NCBI GenBank assembly: GCA_964495805.1
Contig: CAZBWV010000037.1
Location: 1 to 64,000, forward strand
Reading direction: 5' to 3'
Source of the DNA: JALXCH01 sp964495805
GTDB taxonomy: Bacteria > Calditrichota > Calditrichia > RBG-13-44-9
DNA: 64,000 bases
Shown here piece after piece: positions 58,792 to 64,000 of this stretch. The stretch's first letter is position 1, and every line of letters starts with the position of its first letter. Under the pieces are notes generated by a model. It was not told where the DNA came from. It did not search any database and saw only the letters and a list, made by a program, of their open reading frames with translations. Position numbers and translations under genes: made by a program.

Positions 58792-61464
58792 TTATTGGGG
58801 AACCTGAGTGGCCTGTCCGTTATTGGGCAACCAGTAATTCTGTGCATCCGTCGTGTTAACCGAACCATCCAGGTTCAAATCGGCATTCAGGGGATAAATG
58901 CCGCTGGTACCATTATTGGGGAACCACTCACTGTTGTAGTCGATTGCGTCCACAGCGCCATCTGCATTGGCATCTCCTGCCAGCATCCCAAACACGCCCG
59001 AAGCAAGCTGCTTGAGCGGTGCCGGACCGGTGCTATAAGCTCGCCCGACCTGGTCAGAGAAATCGTAGAATAGTTTATTGGGAACGTTGAGCGAAAGTGG
59101 TCCGGTGCTCATCACGGAGAGATGGTTCCGGTGATGCACGACCACGTAATATTCTCCTGGACTGGTTTTAAAGCTAACTGCACTCACACCGTCCAGATCG
59201 ACGATTTTGCCATCTTTCCGTAAAAAGGCGGCACGCCGCACTACCCGACTGTCCGCAGCGGGGTTCTTACGCAATTCCAGGAGAACCCAATCCACCACTC
59301 CGCTGGGAATACTCTGCACGGCTTCTCCACCCGTGTAGTTCCATGGGGCAGCAGAGTAGGGTTGTTCCTGCGGAAGCAAGCCTGCATCGCGCAGGGTGGT
59401 GCGCATTTCGCCGGTTGCGCTATCGTAAGCACCTTCCAGAAAAATTTTAAGTGAAACAGCGGGCCACAGGTAGTAGCTGGAATCGGCCCACACGGAAAAG
59501 CTGCGGGGCGCTGCGTGCACAAACACCCGGTTGTCTTCGTAAATCCGGGCAATTCCGGTACGGTGACCGGTCTGGTCGCGCAGAAAACTGGCACCCACAC
59601 CGTTTCCCTGCACAGTAACCCACACGCCGATGGTGTCGCTCTGGGATTTATTGAGCACCACAATACATCCACCTAAATTTCCGGTACCTGTTCCCCCTTC
59701 GCGCTGGGCGACGTACACTTTCGAAGCATAAGCGCTAAAATCCCCGGAAGCATAAGGATTGTTGCCTGGCTTGTAATCCGGTGAACCGACTTCTGTGAGT
59801 CGGTAGAAATTACCGCTCACAAAATGTTTGCGAATACGGATCAGGTTGTCAATTAACGATTTCATACCGGACATGGTAAAGGATTCGCTGGAATCCGAAT
59901 TGTAGAAGGTACCGCCGAAATAATCCGGGTAAAACACGGTAGCCGTGCCTGGATGGGTGAGAATATAGGCATAAGCCAGTTCGGCGTTGTGCACAATGGG
60001 ATTGTGGGCGTTAGTGTAGGGACGAAACACATCGTGATTATGCACAAACGTAGTAATGTACAGTCCGTGGTTCCATTTGGGATAGAGACCGGCGCTGTGC
60101 AAATTGCGGGCATCGTAACCATCGTCATCGCAAAAGGATTTCAGCGCGTAGAACAGGGGAAAGTCAAAAGCGGTTATTTTGTGGGAACCGGAAATAAAAG
60201 AGTTGGTGGCATCCACCCAGGCTTTAATCTCATCCGCACTGCTCCAGTGTTCGGCCACATAGTAGCGTTCGCTCATCACCGGATCGTTTATCCACTGCGC
60301 CATGTAATACGGTTCGATGCCTTTGGCCAGGTCAAAACGGTAACCGTCGAATCCCAGGGAATCGGTCAGCCACTCTCCCCACGCTTTTAGTTGGGCAAGA
60401 ACAGTACTATTGGCCAGGCACAGATCGTTCCCAAAATAGGGATAGTGGTAGGTCTCGAAAATGTCATCGTGTCCACTGGTAGTGGGGTGATAATAGCTGT
60501 GGTCTTTGGGGAATTTCCCGCTGGCCGGTTGAATTCGGGTGTAGCTGTAGATTTTCAGGTTGGCAGACACATCGTAGTCATCTCCGCTCTGGGTGGTGTC
60601 CGGATCGTACCAGAGCTGGGGAATAATGAAATCCCGGGTACCGCTGTAATCGGTGGACCAGAGTTTGAATTCCAGCCATCCACCGGTATGGTCAATGTAG
60701 TATTCATCAATTTTGCCGTCGCTTTCGTTGGCATCGATTTCGCCTTCCATGATTCGCCCGGGCAAATCGATGCGAAAGGCGTCGAATGGGCCGCTGTCCC
60801 CGTCGCCAATTTGCCATTCGTACCAGTGCGGTTGTCCGTTTGCATTCTGGCCGGTGGAATTGCTGAACCATGGACGCAGGGCGTAATATCCTTCATTATC
60901 CACGTAACTGGTCTGAGTGTGGTCGTATTTGTTCCCTTTTACCTGCACATAATAACGGCCTGCTGGAGCGTTCTCATACACATAGGCATAGCGATCGTAC
61001 GGATACACCGGATACCAGCTTTTGTTTTTAATGTAATCTTCCACATCGGGATTGGCTTCCAGATCGCCGCCGTACACGTGGTTCAGGACCACGTCGCATA
61101 TCACCTGCATACCTGAATTGTGGTAAGCTGCAATGGCTGCCAGCAATTCCGCTTTACTTCCGAATCGGGTTTCCACGGTTCCGTTCTGGTCGAATTCTCC
61201 CGCATCATAATGGTCGTAAATGCCATAACCCATATCGTAGCCGCCACCGGCTCCTTTAAACGGGGAGGGGAACCAGATCATGTCGATACCAGCACTGTCT
61301 AGCGTGGGGGCTTTGGTGCGCAGGGTGTCCCACCATACCCCGCCCGCCGGTACGTCCCAATAGAATCCCTGAAACAGCACCGGGTCCTGACTGAAGCCAA
61401 TTAGAATGAGCCACAAAAGCAACAGGAATGAGTATGGAATCGGAAGGATTATTTTTGATTTCAT
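58792..61464 (-). CDS. Secreted alpha-amylase (GH13) with dockerin-like tail
   Basis: Encodes 890 residues from the ATG at 61464, preceded by GGGAAAG. A signal peptide (IILPIPYSFLLLLWLILIG) is cleaved before QDPVLFQGF. The GH13 barrel follows with DVVLNHVYGG, FDGYRFDLAKG (nucleophile Asp), RYYVAEHWSS (acid Glu) and VHNHDVFRPY (third Asp). Then come beta domains and, in the last 60 residues, two Asp-rich repeats, GDANADGAVDAIDYN and ADLNLDGSVNTTDAQ, as in dockerin/EF-hand units. The sorting domain of the 38-43 kb proteins is absent. It should cut starch or glycogen outside the cell. No partner cohesin gene is in the window. Confidence 0.92.
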   Translation of the reverse strand: MKSKIILPIPYSFLLLLWLILIGFSQDPVLFQGFYWDVPAGGVWWDTLRTKAPTLDSAGIDMIWFPSPFKGAGGGYDMGYGIYDHYDAGEFDQNGTVETRFGSKAELLAAIAAYHNSGMQVICDVVLNHVYGGDLEANPDVEDYIKNKSWYPVYPYDRYAYVYENAPAGRYYVQVKGNKYDHTQTSYVDNEGYYALRPWFSNSTGQNANGQPHWYEWQIGDGDSGPFDAFRIDLPGRIMEGEIDANESDGKIDEYYIDHTGGWLEFKLWSTDYSGTRDFIIPQLWYDPDTTQSGDDYDVSANLKIYSYTRIQPASGKFPKDHSYYHPTTSGHDDIFETYHYPYFGNDLCLANSTVLAQLKAWGEWLTDSLGFDGYRFDLAKGIEPYYMAQWINDPVMSERYYVAEHWSSADEIKAWVDATNSFISGSHKITAFDFPLFYALKSFCDDDGYDARNLHSAGLYPKWNHGLYITTFVHNHDVFRPYTNAHNPIVHNAELAYAYILTHPGTATVFYPDYFGGTFYNSDSSESFTMSGMKSLIDNLIRIRKHFVSGNFYRLTEVGSPDYKPGNNPYASGDFSAYASKVYVAQREGGTGTGNLGGCIVVLNKSQSDTIGVWVTVQGNGVGASFLRDQTGHRTGIARIYEDNRVFVHAAPRSFSVWADSSYYLWPAVSLKIFLEGAYDSATGEMRTTLRDAGLLPQEQPYSAAPWNYTGGEAVQSIPSGVVDWVLLELRKNPAADSRVVRRAAFLRKDGKIVDLDGVSAVSFKTSPGEYYVVVHHRNHLSVMSTGPLSLNVPNKLFYDFSDQVGRAYSTGPAPLKQLASGVFGMLAGDANADGAVDAIDYNSEWFPNNGTSGIYPLNADLNLDGSVNTTDAQNYWLPNNGQATQVPQ

Positions 61465-61971
61465 GGAAATGCTCTTTCCCAGATTGCACTTGTTCAAATT
61501 TTCCTGATGAGAAAATATAGAGAGAAAAAAACGGCAACGCAAAAGCTAATCCGATTTAGGAAAAACCTACCCGCCAGTCATTAAAAGAATCCTGAAGCAT
61601 ATTTCGGGAATAAACGGCTTTTTCTTTTAACCAATTGTAAGCAACGAAAAATTGTGAAATCATCGGATAAACCGCTTGTCCGTCTAATTGAATCGGAAAG
61701 TGTGAAATCAAAACCGATACTCGCAGGGCAAACCCACTTTAAGCGGTTTCTATTCCATTTTTAGAAGAAACTTACTGTGAGTTGCTTGCTTTCGAGACGA
61801 TACCGTGTTGAAGGGGACATTGCCAGTGAGGTCAGGTTTTTTGCACAAACAACCTATTTCCTGAAAAAATAGGTATTTATTGCAAAACATTGGTTGACAA
61901 AAATGAAATTTTTCTTTATAATTGAGTTGTTTTGCACAGGGACCAGAACAATTTGATTTTGGAGGAGGCCT
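61465..61971. other. Intergenic region between divergent amylase and symporter genes
   Basis: 507 bases without a gene. It has AAACCGCTT (61669-61677) with AAGCGGTTT (61741-61749), ACCTATTT and AAATAGGT near 61853-61873 just before the symporter promoter, and the promoter itself. The two genes point apart, so the amylase promoter should lie near 61480-61560 but was not clear to me. Confidence 0.6.
61894..61922 (+). promoter_or_regulatory. Perfect consensus sigma-70 promoter of the symporter gene
   Basis: TTGACA at 61894-61899, exactly 17 bases, TATAAT at 61917-61922. Both boxes are perfect and the spacing is ideal. It lies 50 bases before the start codon at 61972. The hairpin ACCTATTT/AAATAGGT ends about 20 bases upstream of the -35 box and could be an operator or a remnant of a terminator. 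Confidence 0.85.
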
Positions 61972-63678
61972 ATGAGCTGGTATCTCTATTTAATTCTGGC
62001 ATATCTGTTGGTTTTAATGGGATTCAATTTTTACCGTTCCTTCCGGGTAAAAACCCAGGACGAGATGATGGTGGCGGGACGATCGTTGAGTGTTCGGGTG
62101 ATGGTATTTACTCTAATATGCACCTGGATTGGCTCAGGGACGTTCATAGCCGGTGCGGAATATGCCGCCAAAGCAGGCTGGTCCAGTTTATGGCTACCGG
62201 CTGGTGCCTGGGTGGGAATAATCATCATCTATTTTTTAGCGGGGAAAATCCGAACTTTTGGGAAATACACCATTGGCGATATTCTGGAAGTTCGTTACGG
62301 GAAGTTTGCCCGGCTGTTTGGTGCACTGGCGCTGATTATTAGCTTCACAGCAATTGTCAGTTATCAGTTTCGTGCGGGCGGTTACATTCTGAATGTCGTT
62401 AGCAAGGGCGGAATTAGTGTGGAGCTGGGACAATTCATCACCGCTCTGTTTGTGATCATATTTACCGCTGCGGCGGGAATGGTCGCTGTAGCGTACACCG
62501 ACCTGCCCAATGGCATCATTATTCTGGTCGCCTCCATTCTGGCTGCACCGGCAATTTATCATATTTCCGGTGGGTGGGATGCTGCGGTGCATAACCTCCC
62601 GGCACAGCATTTTATGGTATTCAACGAAGATTTCGGTGCTCATCCGTTGCTCAAAGCGGGTAGCTATTTCCTGGCTACCATGTTTCTGTTATTGGGTGTT
62701 CAGAGCATGTACCAAAAGTTTTACAGTGCTCGCACGCCCAAAGATGCCCGTCAGGCGGTGGTTCTCTGGGTGGTGGGCACCATTGTGGTGGAAACCGTGG
62801 TAGTGGTCATTGCCATCTTTGCCGCTTCCTATTACTGGACACCCATCAAAGAGTTTGATTTGCTGACCCGATTAAAAAGTAAGCTGGAAGCTCACGAAAT
62901 TAGCGAGCAACAGGTTATGCCCACCCTGCAGAATTGGATTGAAACCGAAGCACAAAAGGGAAATCTGAATCCCGAACAAAAACAGCAGATTGAACAGGAC
63001 TTGCTTCGCAACGGTGATTTCAGCCAGTTACCGGTGATTGACCAATATTTGAACAAAAAAGCAGTGGACCCTGCCTCCATTGTACTGAAAGCAGCGGAAA
63101 CTATTGCCGACCGAGGAGGATTGTGGCTCATTGTGGGGGTGTTGTTGTTAGCGGCTGCGGTAGCGGTGGTGATTTCTACCGGAATGAACTATCTGCTGTC
63201 GCCCACTACCAATCTGATGCGGGACATTTACCAGCGTTTTATCAATCCCGATGCCTCTCAGAAAACCATGGTGATGTTGCAAAAAGTGATGATTATTTTG
63301 TTGGGGGTAGTAGCCTACTATCTGGCCACCAATCTGGTTTCCGTGCTGGAGATGAGTTATTTTGCTTACACAATTTACGGTGTATCGATCACTCCCGCAC
63401 TTCTGGCTGCGTTAGCCTGGAAGCGTGCGACTCGAGCCGGGGGACTGGCTTCCATTATTAGTGGTGCCATTGTGACCATCTTTCTTAAAGCGGCCGGATA
63501 CATCTGGCCATCCATTATGGTACCGGCGGGAAATCCCAATGGAGATCCGTGGGGTATTCCCATAATTTATCCTGCGCTGGCGGTGTCCATCCTGGCACTT
63601 GTTGTGGTAAGCTATTTAACACCACCGCCTTCACCTGAAGAACTAAAGGAGTTATTTCCGGAAAAGAATCGCGCATAA
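61972..63678 (+). CDS. Sodium:solute symporter family transporter
   Basis: Encodes 568 residues with GGAGGAGG before the ATG. About 13 membrane helices are seen. The first helix starts YLYLILAYLLVLMGFNFYRS, followed by the family pattern VAGRSLSVRVMVFTLICTWIGSGTFIAGAEYA. GDILEVRYGKFARL, MYQKFYSARTPKDARQAVVL and a late ISTGMNYLLSPTTNLMRD match SSS (SLC5-like) members. An extra soluble loop at about 302-370, rich in Glu and Gln, lies between two helices. The substrate could be a sugar, organic acid or amino acid; the amylase gene next to it allows a sugar but does not prove it. Confidence 0.9.
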   Translation: MSWYLYLILAYLLVLMGFNFYRSFRVKTQDEMMVAGRSLSVRVMVFTLICTWIGSGTFIAGAEYAAKAGWSSLWLPAGAWVGIIIIYFLAGKIRTFGKYTIGDILEVRYGKFARLFGALALIISFTAIVSYQFRAGGYILNVVSKGGISVELGQFITALFVIIFTAAAGMVAVAYTDLPNGIIILVASILAAPAIYHISGGWDAAVHNLPAQHFMVFNEDFGAHPLLKAGSYFLATMFLLLGVQSMYQKFYSARTPKDARQAVVLWVVGTIVVETVVVVIAIFAASYYWTPIKEFDLLTRLKSKLEAHEISEQQVMPTLQNWIETEAQKGNLNPEQKQQIEQDLLRNGDFSQLPVIDQYLNKKAVDPASIVLKAAETIADRGGLWLIVGVLLLAAAVAVVISTGMNYLLSPTTNLMRDIYQRFINPDASQKTMVMLQKVMIILLGVVAYYLATNLVSVLEMSYFAYTIYGVSITPALLAALAWKRATRAGGLASIISGAIVTIFLKAAGYIWPSIMVPAGNPNGDPWGIPIIYPALAVSILALVVVSYLTPPPSPEELKELFPEKNRA

Positions 63679-63780
63679 TTTGGAATCCGGAATTCAATTT
63701 CGTAAATTTATTCGGCTTAATACGGTTGGTCAAAAGTTATATTTGCATGTGTGGAATTGAAGAGAAGGGGTCTGCCGCCT

Positions 63781-64000
63781 ATGAATGGCCTGGGTGCGTC
63801 TCAACTGGATGTGTTTCTGGAGTTTTCGGAGATGTTTCTGCTTATCTTTTCCTCAAAATGGAAACTGGTGGATTTGCATCCGGGGCATCGCAGTTTTTTG
63901 GGATGGGACGAGACTAACCTTTCCGCTTTTCAGATTCAACGGGATTTGCTGGAACCCAATTCCATGGACCTCTCCGCTTTGTTAGGAAGCTTTAGCGGAA
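63781..64000 (+). CDS. Partial ORF at the window edge, PAS-like
   Basis: A reading frame from the ATG at 63781 stays open to the last base and covers 73 residues (MNGLGASQLDVFLEFSEMF ... LALLGSFSG-type end). AGAAGGGG lies about ten bases upstream. The segment with LVDLHPGHRSFLGWDETNL resembles the start of a PAS domain (a hydrophobic strand, an FLG.. turn and LLEP), which would fit a sensor kinase or regulator. With only the beginning in view the call is tentative. Confidence 0.4.
   Translation, partial: MNGLGASQLDVFLEFSEMFLLIFSSKWKLVDLHPGHRSFLGWDETNLSAFQIQRDLLEPNSMDLSALLGSFSG

Noticed and set aside
59953..61116. Two long plus-strand frames (145 and 241 codons) opposite the amylase gene
   Set aside because: They are antiphase shadows of the strong GH13 gene, with no ribosome site or recognisable domain.
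61681..61690. A further GTCTAAT ECF-type -10 box
   Set aside because: No AAGTTTT-like box lies at the 20-base distance seen at the ECF operon, so this is a chance match.
1..64000. tRNA, rRNA or riboswitch genes
   Set aside because: I looked over the gaps for cloverleaf, rRNA and common riboswitch signatures and found none; short degenerate ones could be missed by eye.

Overview
The window reads as one stretch of a chromosome of about 46% G+C from a bacterium of the FCB superphylum, most likely Calditrichota (Caldithrix-like) or a close sister lineage. This is an inference. It rests on three adjacent secreted proteins ending in a YPNYPNPFNP-type C-terminal sorting domain, on bshA (bacillithiol synthesis), on many small outer-membrane barrels and lipoproteins, and on GTPase, RNase G, PPDK and OPA-transporter genes of Gram-negative type. 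No rRNA, tRNA, CRISPR array, integrase or transposase was found. Genes are dense and mostly in small same-strand blocks.

Layout. 1-1.8 kb: a frameshifted outer-membrane remnant, a DUF4136 lipoprotein and a beta-barrel. 1.9-6 kb (minus): MarC, then a run transcribed from an autoregulated Fur-type promoter (fur, DUF5320, zinc-ribbon peptide, cupin, radical SAM, degenerate methyltransferase). 6.2-8.3 kb: G-rich tract, a RecA/KaiC-like protein with a defective P-loop, a divergent small membrane protein, a MIP18/DUF59 protein and a barrel. 8.4-13.3 kb (minus): formate-THF ligase, methyltransferase, VOC protein, a permease split over two genes, and a thioredoxin-reductase-like flavoprotein. 13.5-16.6 kb (plus): msrB, then an envelope-stress or metal module (ECF sigma, zinc-finger anti-sigma, CnrX-like and Spy-like periplasmic proteins) with a repeated ECF-type promoter motif. 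16.7-19.3 kb (minus): trmJ-hisS and a haem-motif lipoprotein. 19.4-29.7 kb (plus): REC-GAF-GGDEF, bshA, FTCD-like and FchA-like folate proteins, NifU, bifunctional nuclease, MBL hydrolase, M50-CBS protease, Usp, pyruvate kinase and an internally duplicated unknown protein. 29.8-31.6 kb (minus): a six-repeat Ig-like lipoprotein. 32-45.4 kb (plus): BatA/VWA protein, hflX, yjbQ, a beta-propeller protein, three secreted sorting-domain proteins, an orphan protein and a DUF1848 protein. 45.7-53.6 kb (plus): ppdK, an ArgR-family regulator, a TIGR03960/DUF2344 radical SAM fusion and RNase G. 53.7-61.5 kb: a P-loop kinase, OPA transporter, a repeat-rich intergenic block, M20 peptidase, Nudix hydrolase and a secreted alpha-amylase with a dockerin-like tail. 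62-64 kb (plus): a sodium:solute symporter behind a perfect consensus promoter, and a truncated PAS-like ORF.

How the genes fit together. The amylase, symporter, OPA transporter, pyruvate kinase and PPDK point to a polymer- and sugar-using heterotroph with reversible lower glycolysis. Formate-THF ligase plus the FchA-like protein give part of a tetrahydrofolate one-carbon route. BshA, thioredoxin reductase-like, MsrB, Fur and the ECF module are redox and metal stress functions. I did not find one clearly new multi-gene system. The least explained items are the Fur-controlled DUF5320/zinc-ribbon run, several conserved folds that have lost key residues (FTCD-like, KaiC-like, ArgR-like, TrxB-like, one methyltransferase), the base-composition mosaic in the middle sorting-domain gene, and the composite repeat at 55.9-56.5 kb.
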